Notes under the pieces: generated by a model
What the model was told of the DNA's origin: nothing
Seen by the model: only the letters and a program-made list of their open reading frames with translations
The model's database searches: none
Position numbers and translations under genes: made by a program
Shown here: positions 16,171 through 24,336 of the stretch, in pieces
Position numbering within the stretch: the stretch's first letter is position 1
Layout: each line of letters begins with the position of its first letter
Assembly (NCBI GenBank): GCA_900753715.1
Contig: CAAEAE010000037.1
Span: 1 to 32,630, forward strand
Direction: 5' to 3'
DNA: 32,630 nucleotides
DNA from: an uncultured Roseburia sp.
GTDB taxonomy: Bacteria; Bacillota_A; Clostridia; Lachnospirales; Lachnospiraceae

Positions 16171-17382
16171 TCAACCTTCAAAGAAAAAACTATACAAACC
16201 TTTCGAGTATTTGCGATGTACATTTTCAGGAATATTAGCAGTTCCTTCCCTATGCACTACATATAAATATCTCTTTTCTTCATCAGACAATTGTTTAAAT
16301 TTCCGTCTATTCATATAAATATTCTGTGCATTTGTAATAACGAATGATAACATAAAATTATAAATATCATCTTGTTTGCAAATTCTATTCTCAAATTTGT
16401 TTTTTATCTCATTTATCCAAACCTTCTTGTTTTCACCTTCATAGTATGAAAATATCATATATGCTTCTGGTGCATTTACAACATTGATAAAATAGTAAAT
16501 ACCTTGTTCTTCAATAACCTCCGAACATGATATATTTATTTTCTTACATGGTATTTTAATATATACTGTCTTGAGTTTTATATCCTTTTTTCCTTGTTTA
16601 AAGTTTTTTATTTCTTCTATTATCCTCTGTGATAACGGATATAACCGAAATAATTCATCAACGCAAATACTATACTGCTTCAGTAAATCTGATTTACATC
16701 CATCACAAGAACTAAGCACATTCTTTGATATTTTTATCAATTCTGACAGATATCTTACATTTTCAATATAATAGTATATCTGAAAAGAAATTGCTTTAAG
16801 TGCATATTCTAAATTTTCAATTCCAGTATTACTATAATTACATTTTCCATCTGTCTCGATTTCTAAAAACAATTCTCTATCGTGATCTTTACAAAATGAA
16901 ACCGTCAAGCTCGCATCCTCCAATTTCACTTCTGTATAGTACGACTCTATACAATTGCTTATCATATCAATATCAATCATGAGATGATCGTTAAATGATA
17001 CCACAACGTTATCATTTTCTGATAAATTAGATAAAACATTTCCCTTCGCTAATGTATGCGACTTAACATTATTACAAATGTTACAATTTCCTAATATCTT
17101 TTCTGCCAAACAATAGGAAATATTCTTTTTATTTATTGCCTTATCCACGATCTTTGAACTTATTAATTTTTTTTCACTTCTTTGATATATTTTTTTTAAT
17201 TCTTCACAATCTTTTTTATCATTATTATGTTGTATTGCTTTCTCAACATCTACTTTACAACATTTTCCGTACTCCTTTCCTGATAAACAAATACAGGCAG
17301 AGTTATCCTCTGGCAAATATTCTAAATTAAATACTGGATAATTCTCTCTGCAAAATAAATCATCATATTTTTGAAAATTCAT
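16171..17382 (-). CDS. Unknown protein with SEC-C zinc motif and HNH-like cysteine/histidine motif
   Basis: A 403-aa protein not matched to a named family. An N-terminal SEC-C-type zinc motif is present (CICLSGKEYGKCCK, Cys30/32/41/42). A second metal-binding pattern follows: CNIC (Cys100/103), SHTLAKGN with His109, and FCKDHDRELFLEIE with Cys164 and His167. The spacing C-x2-C...SH...C-x2-HD resembles HNH-like treble-clef proteins. A nuclease role is inference. The rest is helical with no clear domain. I chose the ATG at 17382, which follows AGAGAGGTG. It lies 53 nt after a GIY-YIG nuclease gene on the same strand, with very AT-rich composition, at the edge of the island. A two-component defence or DNA-processing cargo is plausible but unproven. 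Confidence 0.6.
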   Translation of the reverse strand: MNFQKYDDLFCRENYPVFNLEYLPEDNSACICLSGKEYGKCCKVDVEKAIQHNNDKKDCEELKKIYQRSEKKLISSKIVDKAINKKNISYCLAEKILGNCNICNNVKSHTLAKGNVLSNLSENDNVVVSFNDHLMIDIDMISNCIESYYTEVKLEDASLTVSFCKDHDRELFLEIETDGKCNYSNTGIENLEYALKAISFQIYYYIENVRYLSELIKISKNVLSSCDGCKSDLLKQYSICVDELFRLYPLSQRIIEEIKNFKQGKKDIKLKTVYIKIPCKKINISCSEVIEEQGIYYFINVVNAPEAYMIFSYYEGENKKVWINEIKNKFENRICKQDDIYNFMLSFVITNAQNIYMNRRKFKQLSDEEKRYLYVVHREGTANIPENVHRKYSKGLYSFFFEG

Positions 17383-17435
17383 ACTAGTCACCTCTCTCCA
17401 TTTCTCATATCTGTAACCAATATAGCATTATATTT

Positions 17436-18197
17436 TTAATACCATCTTCCCTCTGGGAATTGCTCTAGGCACATATCTAAATCTTGGTAATAATCTATCC
17501 AGTAACATTCTCTAGATGCCAATCTTTGAGCATTTTTTGCAGCACAAAACTCGTCAATATAATTAACCTCTTCAATTAAACGAATGTATATCTTTTCTTT
17601 ATTTTTTACAGAATTAACCAATTTAGGAACATGCAATCCATTTCTAAGATTCAAAATATGACATTCGTTTCTGAATAGCCTCCCATAAATCGATGTCGAC
17701 CTGCCAACGTAAAGACATTCATCACCCACAAAAAAACCATATACTCCTCTAAGATCAGTTTCTTCAATAATTCTACTATCCACATCAAAATTATTCTCTA
17801 ATGCCCATTTCAAATTAGTATTTCTATTTGCCTTCTTATTTTCTTGAACGCAAACATCTTTTGCCATACTCATAATATATAATGTTAATACAATTCTCAC
17901 AATAAATGGATACTGTAATCTGGTACCGGGAAAATTTTCTTGCATTCTTTTTTTTACTCTTTTAAATAAATCCTCATCCAAAATTTCAACGCTAATATTT
18001 TGTGTAATAATATCTCTATCGTATGCTTTCATTTTTTTATATTTTTGTGCAGATAAAAAGTCTACTGACGTTCGATCTACATACTCTAATGCTCTCTTTA
18101 AGATTTCAGGCCGACTCCCATTAGTCGCTCCCTCTAATTCATTTGCATAATCAAATGCATCCAACAATATTGCATTTCCTCTCATAGATATTTTCAT
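17436..18197 (-). CDS. GIY-YIG nuclease-domain protein
   Basis: A 253-aa protein. The C-terminal part (about residues 149-235) is a GIY-YIG endonuclease domain: GVYGFF (151-156), CLYVGRSTSIYGRLFRN with Tyr163-Val-Gly and Arg173, and the metal-binding Glu230 in ASRECYWIDYY. The N-terminal 145 residues are unrecognised and may bind DNA or a partner. It is the first gene of a two-gene operon with the SEC-C/HNH-like protein. The GGAGGTG ribosome-binding site supports the start. The promoter at 18242-18270 is consensus and carries a short palindrome. Confidence 0.75.
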   Translation of the reverse strand: MKISMRGNAILLDAFDYANELEGATNGSRPEILKRALEYVDRTSVDFLSAQKYKKMKAYDRDIITQNISVEILDEDLFKRVKKRMQENFPGTRLQYPFIVRIVLTLYIMSMAKDVCVQENKKANRNTNLKWALENNFDVDSRIIEETDLRGVYGFFVGDECLYVGRSTSIYGRLFRNECHILNLRNGLHVPKLVNSVKNKEKIYIRLIEEVNYIDEFCAAKNAQRLASRECYWIDYYQDLDMCLEQFPEGRWY

Positions 18198-18241
18198 ATA
18201 ACACCTCCGCTTTCCAAAACTTACTTTGTGAACATATAATA

Positions 18242-18270
18242 ATTATATTTCACCTTACATTGTAAGTCAA
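18242..18270 (-). promoter_or_regulatory. Promoter of the GIY-YIG operon with internal palindrome
   Basis: On the minus strand TTGACT (18265-18270) and TATAAT (18242-18247) have a 17-bp spacer. The spacer contains the 11-bp palindrome TTACATTGTAA (18254-18264), and AAGTCA-N2-ATTCT occurs twice (from about 18264 and 18299). Dedicated regulation is likely. Confidence 0.75.
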
Positions 18271-18322
18271 TATTCTGTGTTGGTTTTTCGCATACTGCAA
18301 GTCATTATTCTATTTTTCATTA

Positions 18323-18355
18323 ATAAAATAAAAAGCTGCGCATTCCGCCCAGCTT
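18323..18355 (-). terminator. Terminator of the integrase gene
   Basis: AAGCTG (18333-18338) pairs with CAGCTT (18350-18355). On the minus strand the hairpin is followed by TTTTATTTTATT. Confidence 0.7.
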
Positions 18356-18372
18356 GTATTCTTCCTGTCTCC

Positions 18373-19605
18373 CTATATCGCCTTAAACATCCTCTGCGAC
18401 ACCGGCTTCTCCCCTTGTGTCCGTTCTAGTTCCTTTTTGGCATTCTGCAGGTCCTCCAGCCGCTTCAATTCATCCTCTGCATCCTCAAGGCCCAGATGCG
18501 TATAGGTGTTAAGCGTAACCCCTATATCACTATGCCCCATAAGGTACTGCAGCGTCTTCGGGTTCATTCCGGATTTCGCCATATTGCTACAATACGTATG
18601 CCGACAAATATGTGGCGTGATATTGGGCATCTGCACCCGATAAATATCGTTGTACCGCTTCACCATATGATTAAACCGATGTTCCCAGTGCATTGCCACC
18701 AGTGGCAGACCTTTGTCATCCAAAAACAGGAAACCGGTATATCCGTCCACCACCTTTTCTACCTTTGGCTTCTCCCGGTCTTCGATGATGGCTTGAAAGC
18801 ATTTTGCAACATCCTCTGTTACCGGAATTTTTCTTGTTCCAGCGGAAGTTTTTGTTGATTCAATAACCAACGTCATATCGGATAAGCGTTGAAGCTGATG
18901 GTCTATATTCACAATCCTGTGTTCCAAATCAATATCCTTAATCGTAAGGCCGCAAAATTCTGAAATTCACATACCAGTATGGAAAAGTATGTATACTACT
19001 TCATAATATTTGCAGTATACATTATCGTCATGAACAAACTGCAGGAATTTACGCATTTGATCTCGCGTTAGCGCTTCTCTGGTAACACTATCATTTACCA
19101 CCACTCCAGCAAGTTCAAAACCAAATGGATTCTTGTGAAGCACATCGTCATCCACCGCCATTTGAAAGGCTGGTCTCAATACGCCTCGCACTGTTTTTAC
19201 TGTACTATATCTTTTCCCATCCTGCTGCAACTTTATCAGAAACAGCTTCGCATCCGAAGTTTTTACATCGCCTATCTTCTTATAATAAAAATCCTCTTTC
19301 TTCATAAGATTTTTCACAAAATTGTAATTGGATTTCGTATTCGGTTTGACTCCAATCCTGGTAGATAAATAACGCTCTACCAATTCCTCAACCGTCATAC
19401 TTCTTCCTTCCGGATGCATTTGTGAATCCAGATCATAACCAATCTGCTTTTCAAGTTCCCTAAGCGATAAGCATGGCTTCTTTCCTGCCGGCAGCTTATC
19501 CGTGGGCTCTAATCTCCAACTGTACACAAAATGCGCCTTGCCATTTATATGATATTTAAATTGATATTTTCCATCCCACCGAATTGACTCTCCTCTGCGT
19601 AACAC
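18373..19605 (-). pseudogene. int: Tyrosine integrase (Tn916-like type) interrupted by TGA at the catalytic Arg
   Basis: The same frame is open from 19605 to 18373 apart from one TGA (18967-18969). The N-terminal part has the arm-binding domain (GKYQFKYHINGKAHFVYSW) and a core-binding domain. The stop falls in HTGM-stop-ISEFCGL, exactly where Tn916-type integrases have the first catalytic Arg (TGxRISE). CGA to TGA would explain it. Downstream of it Lys252, His332/Arg335 (TPHICRHTY), His358 (LMGHSD) and the nucleophile Tyr368 (LNTYTH) are intact. The likely start is also unclear: the only in-frame start is GTG at 19605, while an AGGAGG and ATG at about 19650 are in another frame. Without readthrough the enzyme is inactive. 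Confidence 0.88.
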
Positions 19606-19644
19606 TCGGTGTTTTGAGTCTCTTCTAATTCCTGTCTTTGCCGT

Positions 19645-19854
19645 TTAACATCGCCTCCTTAAATCCGGATGCGCTTCCAGATATTTTGCAAACGCTGTGC
19701 GAATAATCATCTTGCGTTCCTTATAAAACACAAGGAAATTCTTCTGTTCATCCGATTTCAGTAAATCATAAAATTTCCTACGACTAAGCACAAAATAATC
19801 AATTGCCTCTGTCGGTGTAATTATATTCTTCACTCCTGGACTTGGATTTTTCAT
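19645..19854 (-). CDS. Xis-like helix-turn-helix protein 3
   Basis: A 69-aa small DNA-binding protein of the excisionase/MerR-like HTH type: ITPTEAIDYFVLSRRKFYDL, then a beta-hairpin VFYKERKMIIRTAFAKYL. The pattern is the Tn916 Xis layout. Its ATG overlaps the stop of the previous Xis-like gene (ATGA), and it ends just before the integrase region, so the three xis-like genes and int probably form one transcript. Confidence 0.7.
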   Translation of the reverse strand: MKNPSPGVKNIITPTEAIDYFVLSRRKFYDLLKSDEQKNFLVFYKERKMIIRTAFAKYLEAHPDLRRRC

Positions 19855-20075
19855 TCTTCTTCGTCCTCCCCTCCACGACTCAAATTCACAATGTACTGTT
19901 CAAAACGTTCTCTTATAACAAGGTATTTATTTCCCATATAAATAGCAAATTCGCCTTCGTTATCCTCTGCTAAACGTCTCATTTTCTTGATTCCAATATT
20001 GAAATATTCTGCTGCTTCCTTAATCGTAAGCATATACTTTTCAGATACTACCATTGGCTTTTTTCCTTCTCTCAT
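19851..20075 (-). CDS. Xis-like helix-turn-helix protein 2
   Basis: A 74-aa excisionase-like protein: EKYMLTIKEAAEYFNIGIKK, then MRRLAEDNEGEFAIYMGNKY and LVIRERFEQYI, closely resembling Tn916 Xis. I set the start at 20075 (MREGKKPMVV) since AGGAGG lies 8 nt upstream; the longer frame to 20156 has no such signal. In tyrosine-recombinase elements Xis bends DNA at the ends to favour excision. Confidence 0.82.
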   Translation of the reverse strand: MREGKKPMVVSEKYMLTIKEAAEYFNIGIKKMRRLAEDNEGEFAIYMGNKYLVIRERFEQYIVNLSRGGEDEEE

Positions 20076-20156
20076 TATGCCATCCTCCTTTCTTTGCATA
20101 CCATATATCCCTCTTTCTGCCCTAATAGTCCAGTAGTATTTGGCAGATAAAAGCAA

Positions 20157-20483
20157 TTATATCTCCGAAGATTCATCGATAAACTTTTCAAATTTTGTGC
20201 GAATTATCAAATACTTATTGCCGCTAAACACAGCAAATTTATCTGTATTTTCTTCTGCAAGCCTTCGTAACTTTTTCGTTCCTACATTAAAATAAGCCGC
20301 TGCTTCCTTAATCGTAAGTGTGTATTTTTCACACACTGGAACAATCACGTTCTTTTTATCGTCTTCAAAAGCAAAAACGCCGGTGTTAGAACAGGTATTA
20401 TTGTCATCCTTACACCTTTTTGTAATAGTGCTAGTTGCACTTACCTGATCTTTCACCGGCGTTGCCATTATTTTATTGTACAT
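20157..20483 (-). CDS. Xis-like helix-turn-helix protein 1
   Basis: A 108-aa protein with a 48-residue N-terminal extension and a C-terminal Xis domain: EKYTLTIKEAAAYFNVGTKK, LRRLAEENTDKFAVFSGNKY and LIIRTKFEKFI. The C-terminal half is clearly paralogous to the next gene. A good AGGAGG precedes the ATG. The extension holds two cysteines (KRCKDDNNTC) and looks unstructured. Confidence 0.78.
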   Translation of the reverse strand: MYNKIMATPVKDQVSATSTITKRCKDDNNTCSNTGVFAFEDDKKNVIVPVCEKYTLTIKEAAAYFNVGTKKLRRLAEENTDKFAVFSGNKYLIIRTKFEKFIDESSEI

Positions 20484-20553
20484 TTCCCAAATCCTCCTTC
20501 CTGCAAATATATAACCTTTTTACCGGGAGGACTTGTAATAAAAAACAGTTCCT

Positions 20554-20973
20554 TTATCCTTTTACTTTAATTGTTAATTGATAATTTTCTCTTGGCAGTA
20601 ACGTCTCATCCGCTTTACACATATTGAATTCTGCATTAATAAGAGCATCTACAGCCGCCTTTCCTCTTTCATCTAATCTTAAGTATTTCATCATAATTTC
20701 CATATAATCTTCTTCCAAAGACCATAATCCTAACTTCTGAATTTCGTTTTCTCCCAATTCTGGTGAACTAGAATCATCTGACTCTCCTAAAATATATGAC
20801 ATTGTTCTATCAAATACAATTGACAACTGTTCCAATGCTTCAAAACTGGGATTTCTCTTTCCCATTTCCCACATTGCTACAGTTCCTTTTGCCACACCTA
20901 ATACATTAGCTAAATCTGCCTGCGTCATATGTCTTTCTTTTCTTAACTGTTTAAGTCTCTCTGATAATGTCAT
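20554..20973 (-). CDS. XRE-family repressor-like regulator
   Basis: A 139-aa protein. The N-terminal Cro/CI-type HTH (residues about 1-62) reads LSERLKQLRKERHMTQADLA, then NVLGVAKGTVAMWEMGKRNP. The C-terminal part contains no LexA-type protease motif. The start at 20973 is favoured by GGAGGTG. It is divergent from the HTH-primase genes, and TGTTAT-N10/11-ATAACA dyads lie in both promoters, so it is probably the element's lysogeny-type switch. Confidence 0.85.
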   Translation of the reverse strand: MTLSERLKQLRKERHMTQADLANVLGVAKGTVAMWEMGKRNPSFEALEQLSIVFDRTMSYILGESDDSSSPELGENEIQKLGLWSLEEDYMEIMMKYLRLDERGKAAVDALINAEFNMCKADETLLPRENYQLTIKVKG

Positions 20974-20989
20974 TCTATTCACCTCCACA

Positions 20990-21012
20990 TGTTATGCTCA
21001 CATTGTATAACA
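20990..21012. promoter_or_regulatory. Operator dyad at the repressor promoter
   Basis: TGTTAT (20990-20995) and ATAACA (21007-21012) are spaced 11 bp, overlapping the -10 region of the minus-strand promoter. It is similar to the dyad at 21165-21186. Confidence 0.55.
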
Positions 21013-21031
21013 TATTGTTTGCTTTTGTCAA
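21004..21031 (-). promoter_or_regulatory. Promoter of the XRE repressor gene
   Basis: On the minus strand TTGACA (21026-21031) and TATACA (21004-21009) have a 16-bp spacer. An alternative -10, TACAAT, would give 18 bp. Confidence 0.65.
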
Positions 21032-21157
21032 CCATTTTTTACTCACACGCATTATTACTCCACATCGTTTATAAGTGTTATTTACTTTTACACTCACAAG
21101 ATACAAGCACATAATGTTTTATTGTGTTATACATAACTTTGTTCTTTGCATTTTCTT

Positions 21158-21185
21158 TTGTTTGTGTTATCTTGTTAAATATAAC
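21158..21185 (+). promoter_or_regulatory. Promoter of the HTH-primase operon
   Basis: TTGTTT (21158-21163) and TATAAC (21180-21185) have a 16-bp spacer, ahead of a GAAGGAGGTGA ribosome-binding site. An alternative pair is TTGCAT/TATCTT just upstream. The operator dyad at 21165-21186 covers it. Confidence 0.45.
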
Positions 21186-21186
21186 A
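21165..21186. promoter_or_regulatory. Operator dyad at the early promoter
   Basis: TGTTAT (21165-21170), 10 bp, ATAACA (21181-21186). A shorter related palindrome, GTTATACATAAC, lies at 21126-21137. The sites probably bind the divergent XRE protein. Confidence 0.55.
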
Positions 21187-21213
21187 TCGCTCACTTTTGA
21201 AGGAGGTGATTAT

Positions 21214-21423
21214 ATGTCCGCCACGCCAACCATGATGACAATTCGTGAAATTGCCAGAACCGGACTTTTATCAGAGCATGCATTACGACTTCTATTAAAA
21301 GAAGGAAAGCTCCCTGCTATCTATGTTGGAAACAAAGCACTCGTTAACTATGACAAGTTGTGCGAGCAGCTTCACAACTTAGATCCAGAAAATGCATTGA
21401 CACCACAAACAGAAAGCCAATAG
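21214..21423 (+). CDS. Small helix-turn-helix protein
   Basis: A 69-aa DNA-binding protein of excisionase/AlpA-like fold: TIREIARTGLLSEHALRLLL, then KEGKLPAIYVGNKALVNYDK. The first in-frame ATG (21124) lacks a ribosome-binding site; AAGGAGGTGA precedes the ATG at 21214. It is first gene of the rightward operon, 15 nt before the primase gene, and could be an activator or Cro-like regulator. This is inference. Confidence 0.72.
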   Translation: MSATPTMMTIREIARTGLLSEHALRLLLKEGKLPAIYVGNKALVNYDKLCEQLHNLDPENALTPQTESQ

Positions 21424-21438
21424 GAAGGAGGAACTACA

Positions 21439-23694
21439 ATGGAAAACACACGCATGTTAACCATGTATTATGCTGACTGTACCGGGAACGCCAAGAACAA
21501 CAAATATTCCCACCGAATAGATGTTGTAGATACCGATTCCCTTGTGGAATGCGTAAGTCACGATTATGTCTGTGCAAAATTTTCAAATTATCGACGCAGC
21601 AACGCCAACTTTATACAAAGCAATTGTGCAGGCTTTGATATCGATAATGAATTTTCTGACAATCCGGATAACTGGATTACTGCTGAAAAAATTGCACAGG
21701 AATTCGAACCTTTGACTTATGCCATCCATTACAGTCGTAACCATATGAAATGCAAAGGCAGCCAATCAGCTCGTCCAAGATTTCATATTATCTTTGCAAC
21801 AGATACAATCACTTCTGCTACAGAACACAAACAATTGAAAGAACAACTCAGTAGATATTTTCCTTTTGTTGATCCAAACGCTGTAGACGCATCCAGATTT
21901 TTCTTTGGAACAGAAGCTCCTGATGTAGAATTTCATGCCGGCACTATATCATTAAATGCTTTTCTTGCAGAAAATGATGATAGCTGGTGTAGAGATTTCG
22001 AAGAGATACCAGAAGGTCAGCGCAACGCAACCTTATCTCATACAGCAGGTATATTAATAAAGCGTTATGGTGCTACAGAGGAGGCAAAGCGATTATACTT
22101 GGCCGAGGTAGACAAATGCAGCGCTCCTCTTCCCCAAGAAGAACTTGACCACATCTGGGGCAGTGCAACCAGCTTCGGAAAACAGATTGCAAAGCAAGAG
22201 GATTATATTCCACCGGAGATTTACAACTTTAAACCTTCTCTTATGCCAAATGATTTTTCAGATGTCGGGCAAGCAGAAATCTTAAGCAGAGAGCATGAAA
22301 ATGAACTGGTTTTTACCACAGCAACAGGATTCCTTAGGTATAATGGCGTCCTCTGGGAAGTATCCGATGAAAAGGCCTAGGCTGTTGTGCAGGACTTGAC
22401 TGCTTCACAACTTGATGATGCCGAAGGCTATCGCCTGAAAGCAATGGAGCTAATGAAGCAAAATGGTGCTTTATCGATTCTTGCCAGCATGAGTAAATCA
22501 AAGGCGCTGAACCTTTTTACCCCGGAGCAAAAACATTCATACAGCATGTTTGAAGAAGCTATGAATTACAGGAACTTTGTAATAAAGCGTCGTGATTCCA
22601 AATACATTTCTTCTGCATTAAAAGAAACCAGGCCGATGTTGTTAAAAGTCCCAGCGGATTTAGATGCAAATGCGGATGATTTGAATACACCAACTGCAAC
22701 TTACCACCTTCCGGATGGTATCGCAGGTGCAAGGCCTCACAATGCCAGTGATCTTATGACAAAGGTTACTGCAGTCTCACCGGATAATAATGGAAATGAG
22801 ATATGGATGAATGCCTTAAATAAATTCTTTTGCAATGACACAGAGCTTATCCGATATGTACAGATGATTGTCGGACTTGCTGCTATCGGAAAAGTATATG
22901 TAGAAGCCTTGATTATCGCATATGGCGAAGGCAGAAATGGTAAATCGACTTTCTGGAATACCATAGCAAAAGTTCTGGGAACATACAGCGGTAACATATC
23001 CGCTGACGCACTTACCGTTGGATGTCGTAGAAATGTAAAACCAGAACTTGCTGAAATCAAAGGAAAGCGTATTCTTATTGCATCCGAGTTAGAAGAAGGG
23101 ACGCGTCTTAATACAGCCACAATCAAGCAACTATGCTCTACCGACCAGATTTATGGTGAAAAAAAATATAAAGATCCACTTAGTTTCACACCAAGTCATC
23201 TTACTGTTTTTTATACCAATCATCTTCCAAAGGTTGGTGCTACTGATCCAGGTACTTGGCGTAGGTTGATTGTCATTCCTTTTAACGCAAAGATTGAAGG
23301 CAAATCTGATATTAAGAATTATGCTGACTATCTTTTTGAAAATGCCGGAGGTGCAGCTCTCACCTGGATTATTGAAGGTGCCCAAATGGTATATCAGAAT
23401 AACTTCCAGATTGATCCACCGAAATGTGTACAGAATGCAATCAAATCATATCGGGAAGAAAATGACTGGCTTGATGATTTCTTATGTGAATGTTGTGAAA
23501 TCGATGACAGCTATAAAGAGAAATCCGGTGAGCTGTATTCTTCTTACCGCGGTCACTGCATGAGTACAGGAGAATATATCAGGGGAACAGCAGACTTTTA
23601 TGCCGCAATTGAACATGCCGGTTTTGAGCGTAAACGTGATAAATCCGGAAGGTATGTAAAAGGACTTCGTTTGAAATCTATTTTTGCAGCATAA
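21439..23694 (+). pseudogene. AEP-type primase-SF3 helicase, interrupted by an in-frame TAG
   Basis: A replication protein of 751 codons in one frame with a single TAG at codon 314 (22378-22380). The N-terminal half is an archaeo-eukaryotic-type primase: GFDIDNE (Asp67/Asp69), ARPRFHIIFA (about 111-120) and DASRFFFGTE. The C-terminal half is a D5/P4-like superfamily 3 helicase: Walker A YGEGRNGKSTF (about 495-505), Walker B KRILIASELEEG and sensor 1 VFYTNHLPKV. The stop falls between the domains, at EKA-stop-AVVQDL. CAG to TAG would explain it. A GTG six bases later could restart the helicase half, but no good ribosome-binding site is seen. The ribosome-binding site of the N-half is AGGAGGA. 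Confidence 0.85.
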
Positions 23695-23710
23695 CATCCA
23701 TTTCATGGGT

Positions 23711-23808
23711 GGTGTCAGTCGGTGACACTCTTATATACAACTTTTTTATAAGAGAAAAAATTATTGTATATAAAAAGTTATGTAATTGACCGTCATAGAG
23801 TGACACAC
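23711..23808. repeat. Origin-like AT-rich repeat region
   Basis: Directly downstream of the primase-helicase. GTGTCA/TGACAC inverted pair (23712-23728), a third TGACAC at 23801-23806, a 10-bp perfect inverted repeat TTATATACAA (23731-23740)/TTGTATATAA (23764-23773) and an overlapping pair AACTTTTTTATA/TATAAAAAGTT (23739-23779). No gene fits here. The position and composition suit a replication origin for the adjacent initiator; this is inference. Confidence 0.45.
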
Positions 23809-23846
23809 CAAAATTGGATGCACCCTATAAGGAAGGAGGAAACCAT

Positions 23847-24080
23847 TTGATTGATGAAAACTTAAAGAGGTATCTGTGGTCAGGATTAGATTATGATCGT
23901 TATGAAGTAATCAAAATCATACCCCAAACCACAAATTTTGCAACCATTGTTATGAAAAGCCGTAACACCATAGATACCCCCTGGTGTCTGGAATACTGTG
24001 GTACTGGTCACTATTTTGACACCTATGAAGAATTACAGAAATTTTACTTTAAACATTTTAAGAAAAGATTGGAGGATTAA
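23847..24080 (+). CDS. Small element protein, unknown
   Basis: A 77-aa protein, probably starting with TTG at 23847 (LIDENLKRYLWSGL), preceded by AAGGAGG at 8-9 nt. The upstream ATG at 23814 lies before this ribosome-binding site. Sequence features: a beta-rich middle, TPWCLEYCGTGHYFDTYEEL, with two cysteines, and a basic end FKHFKKRLED. It resembles the next gene in the layout (a WC..C turn followed by an aromatic-rich segment), so the two may be diverged paralogues. No function assigned. Confidence 0.6.
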   Translation: MIDENLKRYLWSGLDYDRYEVIKIIPQTTNFATIVMKSRNTIDTPWCLEYCGTGHYFDTYEELQKFYFKHFKKRLED

Positions 24081-24084
24081 TATA

Positions 24085-24336
24085 ATGTCTCAACCATGTT
24101 ACGCGTCCTGCTTCGTTCCAAGTAATTTAGGTACAGCACAATACGATGTGATATCGCTCATGGCAACACCAAATGGTCATCCGGTTGCTGTTATGAGAAG
24201 TAACGCACCATCAGAATATAGCTGGTGTGTCTTATGTGGATTTTCCACTGTATTTTTTGCAAGCAGAACAGATGTAGAAAATTATTGTTGCAAACATCAA
24301 TTCACAAATTTCAGAGGAGGTAGAAAACATGAGTAA
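24085..24336 (+). CDS. Small cysteine-containing element protein, unknown
   Basis: An 83-aa protein, starting MSQPCYASCFVPSNLG after GGAGGATTAAT. It contains YSWCVLCGFSTVFFASR and ENYCCKHQF, with enough Cys/His to bind a metal. The longer frame to 23998 overlaps the previous gene and has no ribosome-binding site. It is in an operon with its neighbours, overlapping the next gene by 8 bp. Function unknown. Confidence 0.6.
   Translation: MSQPCYASCFVPSNLGTAQYDVISLMATPNGHPVAVMRSNAPSEYSWCVLCGFSTVFFASRTDVENYCCKHQFTNFRGGRKHE

Noticed and set aside
19900..20480. Repeats among the Xis-like genes read as a CRISPR-like array
   Set aside because: The similarity comes from coding paralogy; there are no regular short repeats with unique spacers, and no cas gene is in the window.
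18967..22380. Stop-codon recoding (TAG or TGA read as sense) in the element
   Set aside because: Other genes in the element end with ordinary TAG or TGA, and the two internal stops are of different types. Point mutations are simpler.
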